Source of the DNA: Candidatus Pedobacter colombiensis
GTDB taxonomy: Bacteria; Bacteroidota; Bacteroidia; Sphingobacteriales; Sphingobacteriaceae
Length of the DNA: 64,000 bases
NCBI GenBank assembly: GCA_029202485.1
Contig: CP119313.1
Span: 2,790,001-2,854,000, forward strand
Direction of reading: 5' to 3'
Position numbers and translations under genes: made by a program
Part shown: positions 17,523-27,517 of the stretch, piece by piece
Numbering within the stretch: position 1 is the stretch's first letter
How the letters are laid out: every line of letters begins with the position of its first letter
The notes under the pieces: generated by a model
Databases searched by the model: none
The model's input: the letters and a program-made list of their open reading frames with translations, nothing else
What the model was told of the DNA's origin: nothing

Positions 17523-19106
17523 TTAAAGGATAAAGTATGGTTTCCATGCCATAGCCTTAATTTTTCCAAAACCGGTATATTTCTTTTCTGTTCCCGGCGT
17601 GATCACCCCACTTGTAAGATTTATTTCCATCTGGTATACGGATCCTATTTTAGTAGTTTCGTTGTAGGTGGCAACATACAGGATCTTACAGAAATTTTTA
17701 GGATTGTAGAGGACTACCCCTAAAGCGGCATTGGTATTGTAATGTTTTTGCAAGGCAATATTAGTGATCTTTTCATTTCCAGGAGCATTCCATCTTACCG
17801 GCGTAAGGCCTGCCGTATAGTCAAACTGGTAAACATGGCTTGGGGAACTATAATAAAATACCCTGGAGCTCATACTTGCGGTAATAGAATTGATGGCACC
17901 AATTTCAGGGCAGTTACTCATGTCATACTTTTCCTTTCCTATTGTAGAAATTTCACCGGTTTTAAAATCTGCGATCGTCAAAAATCGCTTACCTGCAGCA
18001 TCTTTCATGATCATGTTTTCCCAGCCACTATTTGCAATAGTGGAATAACCCAGATCTGCCATTTCAAATTCCATCCCCACATTGTTAACGTCAAATCCTA
18101 TCGCAGCAGGAGTTTGCGTAGTGGCAATAGGAATAATTTCAGTACCACCTGCAATCACTTTCATAAACTTTTTATTGGTTTGGTCGTATACTACGGCATC
18201 AAATGCAGTAGTTGTACTAGCTACCCAGGGGGCCAGCGTACCGTAATTGCCACTTAAAGGATTTTCAAAAGCCCGTCGACCATTACCTAAAATAAGGTAA
18301 TCTATGATATGCAATTTATTGTTATTGATGACAAACTCCTTACGTTTTTCTGTGGCCTTTATCATTTGAGGTGCTTTAACCAAAGGTTTGCTCCAGAAAA
18401 TGGTAGAAAAATCGTCAATCTTTTGAAATGTGGTCGGGTTTATGGAAACAACGTCTGCGCTGGTTTGGGCGTATATTTTTAATGTAGCTGGCCCACTGGC
18501 ATAAGAAGAAATAATAGATCCGGGTGTGCCTTCGAGTGGTACATTGTTAGAAGCTGAATAAAGATCATATAAAACTCTTTCACTGGTATTGGTTTTAGAG
18601 ATTTCATTATTTACAATCATCCCTACGTCTGTGCCACCATCTTTTTCATACATTACCATCCAGCCTTCGGCCAGCGAAGGTGTTATTGCTACTGTAAATT
18701 TGGCAAATTCCTTTACCCCTGTATTGGTATTGGTTACTGTTAGCAAGACTTCCCAAACTGCCTCTTTTTCATCCAAAGCCACTTTCAATGGTATAGTATT
18801 ACCAATGGTATATTTTTCCTGGATAGTTCTGCTGATCTGGGTGGGATACATTTCCCAGGTGAAGCTCAATTCCTTAAACTGCGGGGCATCCGGGTTTATT
18901 GTTTCTCCTCTGTATTTCACAACGGGTTTGATCCTAAGGGTATCAAAACGAAGTAGCGAATAGGAAGTGGCCAGTCCGGTTACATCAATGGTAACTTTAT
19001 CCAGTGAAGTATAGACATAATTGCCTTTATCTTTAGAGCAGGCGCCAAATAGTAGCAGCAATGTTAAGTATAGGCTGGCTATATATACAGTTCTTTTCAT
19101 GATCAT
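17523..19106 (-). CDS. PKD-like family lipoprotein of a SusCD locus
   Basis: 527 residues with lipobox 'LLLFGACSKDKGNY', the usual start of the PKD-like (PF16407-type) lipoproteins found after DUF4843 genes. The N-terminal part is an Ig/PKD-type domain ('AVWEVLLTVTNTNTGVKEFA'); the rest looks like a beta-propeller-like body. Likely surface-exposed and binding the substrate of the adjacent SusC/SusD pair. Its start overlaps the stop of the DUF4843 gene by one base. Start may be the third codon (MKRT). Confidence 0.75.
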   Translation of the reverse strand: MIMKRTVYIASLYLTLLLLFGACSKDKGNYVYTSLDKVTIDVTGLATSYSLLRFDTLRIKPVVKYRGETINPDAPQFKELSFTWEMYPTQISRTIQEKYTIGNTIPLKVALDEKEAVWEVLLTVTNTNTGVKEFAKFTVAITPSLAEGWMVMYEKDGGTDVGMIVNNEISKTNTSERVLYDLYSASNNVPLEGTPGSIISSYASGPATLKIYAQTSADVVSINPTTFQKIDDFSTIFWSKPLVKAPQMIKATEKRKEFVINNNKLHIIDYLILGNGRRAFENPLSGNYGTLAPWVASTTTAFDAVVYDQTNKKFMKVIAGGTEIIPIATTQTPAAIGFDVNNVGMEFEMADLGYSTIANSGWENMIMKDAAGKRFLTIADFKTGEISTIGKEKYDMSNCPEIGAINSITASMSSRVFYYSSPSHVYQFDYTAGLTPVRWNAPGNEKITNIALQKHYNTNAALGVVLYNPKNFCKILYVATYNETTKIGSVYQMEINLTSGVITPGTEKKYTGFGKIKAMAWKPYFIL

Positions 19107-19864
19107 TATGGAAAAGTGATAATTTGATTATTTTCATCCTTCATCGGGTCTGTTGGGTGGGCCGCATTGTATACGGCTAGTTGTTGTTTACAGCTGTTTT
19201 GATAAAACTTAACTTCTGTAAAATTGACCTCCCCTAATGCCGGGGTACCTGCGCTAAGCACTCTAAATATTGGGGGCTGCCCAATTGCCGTGGTAATAAA
19301 CTGAAATTTCACGTTGCTGTAGGCACCAAAATAGGTAGACAGTTTAGTATATGGGTAAATATCCACATCCCAGTTTGCCGGTTTGGCAAAAGCATCCTTA
19401 AATACCACAGTCATTGTTGTCATTTCAGTCAGACCTTTTTTCAACTCCCCCTGATCAGACACTGCAAAAACGATCCTTGCAGACCGGGTTTTAAAATCAG
19501 CAGACCGCTTGATGTAAATCGGAAAAATAGCCTGATAAGTATTGGCTTTGATCACATATTTACCAAAAGTGTAATGCGTACCAGGCCTCAATCGGGTAGT
19601 ATCTCCAGCTATTGCTTTTAAAAAGAAAGTCCTGTCGTGATCAGCGAGTTTCCCAGTTAGCTTCGCTTTAAAAAGAATAGAATCCACTTCATTCAGCGAT
19701 TTAAATGCATAGTTGTACTCCAGACTATCAGGCCTGGAGTCATTCACACCTAGCCATACATTTATAGCATCCGTATCAGAATACCTCAATTCAGTCGCTT
19801 TTTTGCAAGAGAAGAACAGTGAGGTCACTGAAATTAGCAGTAGATAAATCATGTTTGTCTTCAT
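19106..19864 (-). CDS. DUF4843 domain lipoprotein
   Basis: 252 residues with a signal peptide and lipobox 'TSLFFSCKKATE'. The following 'INVWLGVNDSRPDSLEYNYAFKS' and 'RPGTHYTFGKYVI' segments match the DUF4843 pattern. Members occur between SusD and PKD-like lipoproteins; function is unknown, presumably part of the outer-membrane uptake complex. It is 11 bases downstream of susD and overlaps the next gene by one base. Confidence 0.78.
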   Translation of the reverse strand: MKTNMIYLLLISVTSLFFSCKKATELRYSDTDAINVWLGVNDSRPDSLEYNYAFKSLNEVDSILFKAKLTGKLADHDRTFFLKAIAGDTTRLRPGTHYTFGKYVIKANTYQAIFPIYIKRSADFKTRSARIVFAVSDQGELKKGLTEMTTMTVVFKDAFAKPANWDVDIYPYTKLSTYFGAYSNVKFQFITTAIGQPPIFRVLSAGTPALGEVNFTEVKFYQNSCKQQLAVYNAAHPTDPMKDENNQIITFP

Positions 19865-19875
19865 GTTCTTATATT

Positions 19876-21315
19876 TTATTGATTATCAATTCTTCCTACT
19901 CCATTTTCCATTTCTGCTAAAGGAATTGGAAGTTTATATGCTTTAAGTGCTACGAGATCCAGCCCTATAGCTTTTGGTATGGTGGCGTTGTTCTTACGCT
20001 TATGATAAAAGAAAAGCTGTCCCTCCGCAATAAACTCCTTCCGATATTCAGCAGCCAGTACAGTCTCAAAGTCAGCTTCAGCGATTGACGAAGCAGCTAA
20101 ACCTCTGGCGTTTCGAACTGCATTGATGTAAGTTACCGCCTGTGGGTAATTTGTATTTTTTAAGCATTCTGCAGCAATAAAGTACATTTCTGATAGCTTT
20201 AACAAAGGCAGTTTGTTTTTATATGAGGCGGGCCAATTTGCACTGGTCAGCTGTGTATATTTATTCAGATAATAGTTGCCATCATTATTAACAGTAAAGT
20301 GAAACAGAAAACGATAATCCTGTTGAGAACTATTATAATAATCCAGCAAGCTGGCCCTGGTAATGTAAAAAGTACTGCTACCAGTTGAAGTAAAAGCATT
20401 ATCGGAAATTAATTTCATCCTCACTACATTCAATGCAAAAAGATGTTCTGTGGAAAAAGTAAGATCGGCTATATCCCTGTTGGCCAGACTAGCTTGTGTA
20501 ACCCATGGAAACTTAGTTGTCTGCATCACCACCAGCGCATTTGCCAGTGCATTCACATAGTCTTTTTTATACAGGTATACCCTGGCTAACAAGCCTTTTA
20601 CTGCATAATAATTCAGGTGTACCTGTCTGTTAATCAAATAGCCATTATCGTCTGCTGTAGTTACTGCCCTACCTGTAAGTATAGGATCAACCTTTAACAA
20701 CTCTTCAGCCACCTTAAGATCCGCAATCACCTGATCTAAAACTTCTGAAACCTTAAGTTGTGGAAAGATCTTCTTGGAACTTGCCGTAACGTAGGGAATA
20801 GAAATCTTAGCTGGATTTTCTTCATAACTAGCGCCAAATGTCCGCAGCAGGTCAAAATGAATAAAGGCACGTAGCGCCAGCGATTCTCCTTTAATGATAC
20901 TGTAGTTATCGCCTGTAAAAAGTGATTTCTTGCCATCAATTTCTTCGAGGATTTTGTTGTCATTCGCCACAGAATTGTATAACCCATTCCAGATGGCATC
21001 TATTCTGTTTAATGAATTGGTGTTGGTTTTATAGGTATAAGTTTTATCAGAATCATAATTGCTACTGGCGTAATCCCACTCGTAACTCAGTACACCCATT
21101 AGTCCAAAAGTCAATTCCCTTCCATAAAGTGGTTCATAAGTCAGGGAACTATATACACCTGATAAGGCTTCCTTAAAGCCCGTTTCTGTAGAAAAAAGTT
21201 CGGTATCCTTAACCTGTGAATCTGGTTTTACATCCAACCACTTATTGCAGGATAATAAAGTAAGCGGCAACAAGAATGATAGAGTGGTTCTTAAAACTAG
21301 TAATTTTGTTTTCAT
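19876..21315 (-). CDS. SusD/RagB-like substrate-binding lipoprotein
   Basis: 479 residues from ATG 21315. This start is chosen over upstream in-frame codons because it begins the signal peptide, and the longer frame runs into susC. The lipobox is 'TLLSCNKWLDVKPDSQV', the classic SusD N terminus; helical TPR-like pairs and the C-terminal 'LKLSEMYFIAAECL' and 'EYRKEFIAEGQLF' motifs are typical. It caps the SusC transporter at the cell surface. Substrate is not shown by the sequence, and no glycoside hydrolase lies beside it. Confidence 0.92.
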   Translation of the reverse strand: MKTKLLVLRTTLSFLLPLTLLSCNKWLDVKPDSQVKDTELFSTETGFKEALSGVYSSLTYEPLYGRELTFGLMGVLSYEWDYASSNYDSDKTYTYKTNTNSLNRIDAIWNGLYNSVANDNKILEEIDGKKSLFTGDNYSIIKGESLALRAFIHFDLLRTFGASYEENPAKISIPYVTASSKKIFPQLKVSEVLDQVIADLKVAEELLKVDPILTGRAVTTADDNGYLINRQVHLNYYAVKGLLARVYLYKKDYVNALANALVVMQTTKFPWVTQASLANRDIADLTFSTEHLFALNVVRMKLISDNAFTSTGSSTFYITRASLLDYYNSSQQDYRFLFHFTVNNDGNYYLNKYTQLTSANWPASYKNKLPLLKLSEMYFIAAECLKNTNYPQAVTYINAVRNARGLAASSIAEADFETVLAAEYRKEFIAEGQLFFYHKRKNNATIPKAIGLDLVALKAYKLPIPLAEMENGVGRIDNQ

Positions 21316-21325
21316 TTGAATCATA

Positions 21326-24300
21326 TTAAAATGTGGCCTGAACAGAAAATGAAAGGGAACGTGCATAAGGAAAATCAAGTCCCCGTTCTGTTTTTACGGA
21401 AGCAATCCTAAAGATATCATTGGTAAAAAGTGTAACCCTTAAGCGCTGTAATCCGCTTTTCTTCAAAAATGCAGCATCTTTAAAATCATACGAAGTATTT
21501 AATGATGACATTAGCAATTCGTTCATCTCCTGAACAAAACGGGAGGTTGGATAGGTTTTATTGGGTTTAACGGAAATACGTTTGAAATAGGTTACATCAC
21601 CTGGTTGTTTCCAGGTACCCGTAAATACCCTACTGTCAACATTGTACTCTATGTCGGCATTTTCTATACGGTCAACTAACGTTTGATTATAGTATTTTCC
21701 CCCAAGTCTGTAACTAAATGCACAATTTAAGCCCCAACCTTTATATTGTGAGTTAAATCCGAAACTCCCTCTTATTTTTGGTGTTGCATCTCCAACCGAA
21801 ACCTGATCATTCGCATTCCAAACGTAGGTTTTCTCTCCATTTGCTTTTAAAAAGATCTCGTTTCCGGTTGTTGGGTCGATGCCCAGGGAAGGCACCACGT
21901 AAATGGCTGTAGTAGACTCCCCCTCTTTATACCTGATAAATGGTGCGGTATTACCTGCTCCAGCCCTTGCTGCTTCCCGCTCATCATTTATGCTCTTAAG
22001 CGCATTGGAGATCTTAACCAGTTTATTTTTGTTCGTACCAGCCGAGAAAAACAGACTTAAAAAGGAGCCATTTTTTGGATTGCTTAATACTTTATAGCTT
22101 ACAGTTGCATCTATCCCTTTATTCTGAACTTCCCCAAGGTTTTCCTTAATCGTACTAAAGCCTGTTGATCCAGGTAAGGGCAGATCAGTAAGCAGGTTAT
22201 TGGTATTACTAATGTAGTAATCAAACCTTAAACTTAGTCGTTCCAATGCCCTTAGATCCACACCAAAATTATAATCTTGTGTTTGTTGCCATTTCAATTC
22301 ATTATTGGCCAGAGCCATTAATTTTGCACCAACAATATTATCATAATAAGTATCCGTATAATAATTATAGGTTGCCATAGCCTGATATGGATTAAAATTC
22401 TGACTTCCTGTATAACCTGTTGAGGTTCTTAGCTTCAACTGGTTAAGCCATTCCAATTTTTCTAAGAAAGACTCTTTGTGTAGGTTCCATCCAATACCTA
22501 CCGACCAGAAATTACCCCAGCGGTTATTTGCCCCAAATACGCTTGATCCTTGTTTACGGAAAGACAAATCGGCCAAAAAGCGATCGTCGTAAGAATAATT
22601 CAATGCAGAAAGCAATCCTGTTTCCCTGGTTTTGGCATCTGAACCTAGTGGACGGCTATTTTCTGCATACTGAAGGGCAAAATTGATATTGTCAACTCTG
22701 TCGTTCAAAAAACCCTGCGCACGTGTTCCATGTGTTTGGTTACTTGTTTCGTACAGGTTCCATCCGGCATTTAAAAAGAACAAGTGTTTGCCCAACTGTC
22801 TAGAGTAATTTAAGGTTACCTCCGATTTTATAGAAATATCATTACCATCAGTAATGGTGTAATCACCCCGTTTAAAAAAGTCTGCTTCGGCATACTCAAT
22901 ATAACGGGTATGACTGGCGGGATAAAAATCCTCCCTTGAGTTTTGCTGATTTGTATAGCCAAATTTACCTATAATTTTAAATGCCTGACTGAGAGACCAT
23001 TCTGCCTGGAAATTATTGGTTATATCCGTATATTTTGAAAAGTTCTTAGTGCCGATACTTGCATTGTAAAGCGGGTTGTAATAACTTATAGGTGTTCCGA
23101 ATCCGGTACTGAACTGTCCCAATACCTTTTTCAACTGACCATTATCATCATAAGGTGCCCAGTAAGGATTTAGCCTCGTGTAAGCAGAAAAATTACCATA
23201 GGGAGAATCATCACTCCTATTAAAACCAACCGTCAGCGTATTTTTAAACATTAGATTTTTAAAACGGTACGAAAGAAATATATTACCGGAAGTTGTTTTG
23301 CGATCTGAACCTTTCATCGCCCCCTGGATGTTATTGTAAGTAAAATCAGCGCCGTAACGTAAATAAGGGTCACCACCTTCTATCGATAGGGTGTGTTTCT
23401 GACCAATGCCTGTCCGCACAGGTTGGGACAACCAATAGGTATCTACTCCCCTGGCAATATCTGTATTCGTACGGTTGTACTGCTCTGCCAAAAGCTGATC
23501 AGAATAATAATATACAGACTTATATCTGCCGGCATCTAACTCTACCTGAAGCTTCTCTGCAGCATTGGTTAAACTGTAACTGCTAAGATCAGGAAGGGTT
23601 AAATTGATATCCGCTGTATAACTCACACGTAATTTACCTGCTTCAGGGCGCTTGGTCTCCACCACTACAACACCATTGGCCGCTCTTGAACCATATATGG
23701 CTTTGGCAGAGGCATCTTTTAATATAGTTACCGACGCAACGCGATTCATATCCAGGTCATAGATCTTCTGCAGGTTTGTTTCAAATCCGTCCAGGATGAA
23801 TAGCGGCACATTAGGATTACCTGAATAGTCGCCCTTTAAACCCGGCAAACTATTCGCGCCCCGAATTTGAATGTCCGGTAATGTGTTTGGATCCGAACCG
23901 GCTAAATTATTCTCAATCTGGATAAAAGAAGGATCCAGCACTTTTAAACTTTGTATGATGTTTTGGTTACCTACAGAACGTAATTGCTCCTGGCTAAATG
24001 TAGCGGCCGAACCAGTAAAACTTTCAGCTTTTCTGGTAAATGGCCCAATTACAACTACATCATTCAGATCTTGCTGAACGACTTCCAATACAATAGTATA
24101 TTCATTGGAAGCGCTGATCTGAACTTCTTTGGTCAGAAAACCAATATGCGTAATTACTATTGTTTTTGCATTTGCCGGAAAATTGATGGAGAACTCTCCT
24201 TTACTATCCGACTGTGTACTTATCGCTTCAAATTCCTTGATAACCAATGTAGCATTGGGAAGAGGAAGGTTATTATCTGATGCAATAATTTTACCATGTA

Positions 24301-24739
24301 TTTTACGTATAGACACAGTAGCCATTGGAACCTGACCAGGGGGAGTTACTGTACTCCCCATTTTTACCGAACTCACGCTCTTTTTATCAAGAATAATGCA
24401 TTTGTTCTCTTTAAACTGGAAATCGAGTTTGGTATTTTTAAGCAGGTTGATAAGCACCTGTTTAACAGATTCATCCTTTGATTTAAGGGTCACGCGATAA
24501 GGAGAAACCGCTTCTTCATTGAAGATAAACTTTATTTTACTTTTGTTCTCTATCTCCGAAAATGCCTGTTTTAAAGTGATATTATTAAAACTTACACTGA
24601 TCTTCGTGTCTTCTGATTTCTGCGCAGAAGATATAAATGGACATAAAATCAATAAAAGAGATAAAAGACTGAGTGAACTTCGCCGAAAGACGCGCAGGGG
24701 GTTACAAACAAGCAGTAAACTGCGAGCATAATTTTTCAT
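21326..24739 (-). CDS. SusC/RagA-type TonB-dependent transporter with STN signalling domain
   Basis: 1137 residues: signal region, STN domain (about 48-118, 'NITLKQAFSEIENKSKIKF'), carboxypeptidase-like domain (about 145-225), plug ('IQIRGANSLPGLKGDYSGNP', 'ATILKDASAKAIYGSRAANG') and a large barrel ending in an aromatic residue. The STN domain lets the receptor signal to a FecR anti-sigma factor, which is encoded just upstream together with an ECF sigma. This pattern fits TonB-energised uptake with self-regulation by substrate. Confidence 0.93.
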   Translation of the reverse strand: MKNYARSLLLVCNPLRVFRRSSLSLLSLLLILCPFISSAQKSEDTKISVSFNNITLKQAFSEIENKSKIKFIFNEEAVSPYRVTLKSKDESVKQVLINLLKNTKLDFQFKENKCIILDKKSVSSVKMGSTVTPPGQVPMATVSIRKIHGKIIASDNNLPLPNATLVIKEFEAISTQSDSKGEFSINFPANAKTIVITHIGFLTKEVQISASNEYTIVLEVVQQDLNDVVVIGPFTRKAESFTGSAATFSQEQLRSVGNQNIIQSLKVLDPSFIQIENNLAGSDPNTLPDIQIRGANSLPGLKGDYSGNPNVPLFILDGFETNLQKIYDLDMNRVASVTILKDASAKAIYGSRAANGVVVVETKRPEAGKLRVSYTADINLTLPDLSSYSLTNAAEKLQVELDAGRYKSVYYYSDQLLAEQYNRTNTDIARGVDTYWLSQPVRTGIGQKHTLSIEGGDPYLRYGADFTYNNIQGAMKGSDRKTTSGNIFLSYRFKNLMFKNTLTVGFNRSDDSPYGNFSAYTRLNPYWAPYDDNGQLKKVLGQFSTGFGTPISYYNPLYNASIGTKNFSKYTDITNNFQAEWSLSQAFKIIGKFGYTNQQNSREDFYPASHTRYIEYAEADFFKRGDYTITDGNDISIKSEVTLNYSRQLGKHLFFLNAGWNLYETSNQTHGTRAQGFLNDRVDNINFALQYAENSRPLGSDAKTRETGLLSALNYSYDDRFLADLSFRKQGSSVFGANNRWGNFWSVGIGWNLHKESFLEKLEWLNQLKLRTSTGYTGSQNFNPYQAMATYNYYTDTYYDNIVGAKLMALANNELKWQQTQDYNFGVDLRALERLSLRFDYYISNTNNLLTDLPLPGSTGFSTIKENLGEVQNKGIDATVSYKVLSNPKNGSFLSLFFSAGTNKNKLVKISNALKSINDEREAARAGAGNTAPFIRYKEGESTTAIYVVPSLGIDPTTGNEIFLKANGEKTYVWNANDQVSVGDATPKIRGSFGFNSQYKGWGLNCAFSYRLGGKYYNQTLVDRIENADIEYNVDSRVFTGTWKQPGDVTYFKRISVKPNKTYPTSRFVQEMNELLMSSLNTSYDFKDAAFLKKSGLQRLRVTLFTNDIFRIASVKTERGLDFPYARSLSFSVQATF

Positions 24740-24830
24740 ACCTTTGATGGTGTTTTTTTATTAAAAAAGACATTGATAAAGCATAATAGATCAGTATAGT
24801 GATTGGCGTTACCTACTGATTTAGCTTGGA

Positions 24831-24862
24831 AGCCGGAAAGGAACTAACTTTCCGGTTTTTTG
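24831..24862. terminator. Hairpin between fecR and susC-like gene
   Basis: CCGGAAAG and CTTTCCGG form an 8-bp stem with a 7-base loop; T6 follows on the plus strand and A6 precedes the stem on the minus strand. It may end or attenuate the sigma-fecR transcript before the SusC-like gene, which would separate regulator and uptake transcripts. Direction of action is uncertain. Confidence 0.4.
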
Positions 24863-24931
24863 TTTGAAGTAGCTTTTTAAATCATAGTTTTTGGTTTAGT
24901 TTTACAATAGTTTGGTTGGTTGTTGCAGTGG

Positions 24932-25930
24932 TTATGGTTTACGGTGAAATATTTTTATGTTTTTATTTTCAACATGATATTGCAGGCCTTTGGTTAAAAC
25001 AAGCTGATTGAGCACATCATATAGGTTTTCTGATGCTTCAAATGCACCGGAAAAGTGATAATCGCTAATGGATTCATCTTCAAAATCGATTTTTACATTG
25101 TATTTATTCTCCAGTAAACTGGCTGCCTGACTGAAGCTTTCATTCACAAATAACAGTTTACCATCCATCCAGCCTAATGCATCTTTAGCCTCTACATCAT
25201 TCTTCTGCATGAAGCCCGATTTTTTAGCGTAAGTAATTTGCTGATTTGGCAATAAAAAATATTGCTGACGACCTGAATCAGCAGAATGGTTGTCTACAGA
25301 TACTTTCCCCCTCGATACAGTAACGATAACATTAGGGTTAAATTTGTAAGCCCTGATGTTAAAAGCCGTTCCAAGTACCGTTGTTTTTGTTTTATCTGCC
25401 TTTACAATAAATGGCTTCTTGGAGTCATGTCTGATATCAAAATAGGCTTCGCCTTCCAGTAGGACCACTTCACGCACTTTACTTTTAAACTGCTCAGGAT
25501 AACTCAATCTGGTACCCGCATTCAAAAGAACAACAGAACCATCCGGTAAAGTTACTTTTTCACGCTCAGCATTCTTTGTTGCTACAATAATCTGGGGATA
25601 GGTAATCAGCTGATCCAGTAGCTCATCTTTAAATAAAAACCCTATTGAAATCCCAACTAAAAGCACAGCAGCAGTGGACAGTACAGCTATTCTTTTTAGG
25701 ATAAGTCTGTTTTTACTTTCTTTATTTATATTTAAAAGCAGTCGATTTAGTATTCTTTCTTCTGCCGCTTCTTCATCACCCATCGATTTCTCATTCCATG
25801 AGTCCGGATTTTTTTTAAAAGCATCAACAACATCATACAGTTTCTGCGCATCTGCTGCTTTATCCTGTTCTTTTTGATTATTACTTTTAAAAAATGAGAA
25901 AATCATATTATTCTTTTGATATAAAGACAC
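24932..25930 (-). CDS. FecR-type anti-sigma factor
   Basis: 332 residues: cytoplasmic N terminus, one membrane helix ('IAVLSTAAVLLVGISIGFLF', about 85-104), FecR domain ('EREKVTLPDGSVVLLNAGT', 'VREVVLLEGEAYFDI', 'VLGTAFNIRAY') and a C-terminal DUF4974-type domain resembling STN. It passes the occupancy state of the SusC-type receptor to the ECF sigma encoded 35 bases upstream. An internal ATG at codon 9 is an alternative start. Confidence 0.92.
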   Translation of the reverse strand: MSLYQKNNMIFSFFKSNNQKEQDKAADAQKLYDVVDAFKKNPDSWNEKSMGDEEAAEERILNRLLLNINKESKNRLILKRIAVLSTAAVLLVGISIGFLFKDELLDQLITYPQIIVATKNAEREKVTLPDGSVVLLNAGTRLSYPEQFKSKVREVVLLEGEAYFDIRHDSKKPFIVKADKTKTTVLGTAFNIRAYKFNPNVIVTVSRGKVSVDNHSADSGRQQYFLLPNQQITYAKKSGFMQKNDVEAKDALGWMDGKLLFVNESFSQAASLLENKYNVKIDFEDESISDYHFSGAFEASENLYDVLNQLVLTKGLQYHVENKNIKIFHRKP

Positions 25931-25965
25931 AGTAAAGTGGGCTATCCCCCAAAGGATTTTGATTT

Positions 25966-26556
25966 TTATTTAAAAATAGTAAATAGAAGTCCTGAGCATA
26001 GCAGAAAATCACCCAGTTTAATACGCAGTTGGCGCAAACCTATCGTAATTTGGTTTTCTACAGTTTTCGGCGTAATGTTTAATTTAGAAGCGATCTCCTT
26101 ATTGGAGAGGTGTTCCTTTCTACTCATCAGCAGGATGGTCCTGCATCTTTCTGGCAACCCATCAAGAGCTAAATTGTACACTTTATCAAGTTCTTTAGAA
26201 TTGAACTCATCTTCTGTGAGTGATTCAGAAGAAACTGGCACAGGTTGAGCACTTATTGCTTTTAAAAGGTTTTTTTCAGAACGTATTTTATTAAGTGTTC
26301 TGTTTTTGACTGCAATGTATAAATAGTCTTTTAGCGATTTCAGCTCCACAGAAGCCCTTTTGTTCCATAAAAACAAGAAAACATCGTGGATAAGATCTTC
26401 ACAGGTTTCCTGATTTGGAAATATTTTAAAAGCACAGCGATATAATTCAGACCAATATCGTTTGTAAATACAAACAAAAGCAATTTGATTATGCGCCTTC
26501 ATCAATCCGATAAGCTCTTCATCTGATAATTCTGAAAAATCTGTATTCCCCTTCAT
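25966..26556 (-). CDS. ECF RNA polymerase sigma factor
   Basis: 196 residues with sigma region 2 ('YKRYWSELYRCAFKIF', 'CEDLIHDVFLFLW') and region 4 ('LPERCRTILLMSRKEHLSNKEIASKLNI'). Length and the FecR neighbour mark it as the Bacteroidota FecI-like group. It should direct transcription of the SusCD cluster 24739-13429 when released by FecR. A hydrophobic C-terminal tail ('LLCSGLLFTIFK') is unusual but short. Confidence 0.92.
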   Translation of the reverse strand: MKGNTDFSELSDEELIGLMKAHNQIAFVCIYKRYWSELYRCAFKIFPNQETCEDLIHDVFLFLWNKRASVELKSLKDYLYIAVKNRTLNKIRSEKNLLKAISAQPVPVSSESLTEDEFNSKELDKVYNLALDGLPERCRTILLMSRKEHLSNKEIASKLNITPKTVENQITIGLRQLRIKLGDFLLCSGLLFTIFK

Positions 26557-26878
26557 TACTCTATTAAATACGATATAATCTATTAATGAGCGCTAATTTT
26601 ATTCCCCGCAAATTAGTCCACTAAATTAGTAGATTAAATTCAAATATTCGTATATAAATGCCAACTTAAGATTTAATAATTAAATTTAAGTTCTTTTTTA
26701 TAAAAAAACCAAAGTCAATCATTTAGTAAAGCAAAATTTTCAAATAAAAAAGGCCAATCTTAAATTTCGAAGTTCTTATCTTGACATCCACATCAAAATA
26801 AAGCTTTTACTTTTTAAAAATGACCTTTTACGCTAACAAAATCAACCGCTAGCAGCTTAATTTTAAAAAAACCTCAAA
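26557..26878. other. Gene-free AT-rich interval before the ECF sigma gene
   Basis: 322 bases between the SCO1 stop and the sigma start, both minus-strand genes. It is very AT-rich. I see a near-repeat ACTAATTT...ACTAATTTG (minus strand) and an odd palindrome ACTAA-A-TTAGT at 26620-26630, possibly part of the sigma promoter; no open frame or clear terminator. Confidence 0.5.
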
Positions 26879-27517
26879 TTAGTTTTTATACTCTTTTAAC
26901 AGCACATCCATATCACTCATTAATTGAGCCACATCCTTATCTTGGGTACCATCATACGCCCCCCTGATGCGTTTTTCTTTGTCGACAAGCACTAAATAAC
27001 CCTGATGAACAAATCCTCCCGGAGCATTTTTATCTTCCTGTGCTGCAACCAGGTAATTACGTTCTGCCAAAGCATAAATTTCATCCCTACTACCCCATAG
27101 ATATTCCCACTGTGTACCCTCTACGCCCAGTTTTCTGGCATAAGTCTTCATTCTTGAAGGGGTATCGTATTTTACATCAATTGTATGAGAAGCCAATTTA
27201 ACTTCCGGATTACCTTTATACTTTTGGTATACCTTTAGCAAATTCCTATGCATAACCGGACAAATAGTTGGACATGAAGTAAAGAAGAAATCCGCTACAT
27301 AAATAGTTCCGTCAAAATTCTTTTCGGTAACTACAGTACTATCCTGGTTTAACAGTTTAAAAGTCGGTATGGTCCTGAAGGTAGAATCTATTACTTTTTT
27401 ACCCTCAACCGTCCGCTCAGTAGTTTCCAGTTGTAAGAATGGCAAACGTTTTGGCTTGTCCTTGCAGCTAAAAAGAACCAGGCTCAATAACACTAAATAT
27501 AGCCCGGACCACTTCAT
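26879..27517 (-). CDS. SCO1/SenC family copper chaperone lipoprotein
   Basis: 212 residues with lipobox 'LSLVLFSCKDK'. The thioredoxin-like SCO fold carries the copper site 'TSCPTICPVMH' (C82, C86) and the distal histidine H171 in 'GFVHQGY'. SCO proteins deliver copper to CuA of oxidases or act in thiol redox. Its start overlaps the previous gene's stop by 4 bases, making it the last gene of a four-gene overlapping unit with a TonB receptor. A paralogue lies at 56130. Confidence 0.92.
   Translation of the reverse strand: MKWSGLYLVLLSLVLFSCKDKPKRLPFLQLETTERTVEGKKVIDSTFRTIPTFKLLNQDSTVVTEKNFDGTIYVADFFFTSCPTICPVMHRNLLKVYQKYKGNPEVKLASHTIDVKYDTPSRMKTYARKLGVEGTQWEYLWGSRDEIYALAERNYLVAAQEDKNAPGGFVHQGYLVLVDKEKRIRGAYDGTQDKDVAQLMSDMDVLLKEYKN

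Noticed and set aside
17742..18257. 171-codon plus-strand frame opposite the PKD-like lipoprotein
   Set aside because: Cysteine/histidine-rich random-looking translation and full overlap with a well-supported gene.
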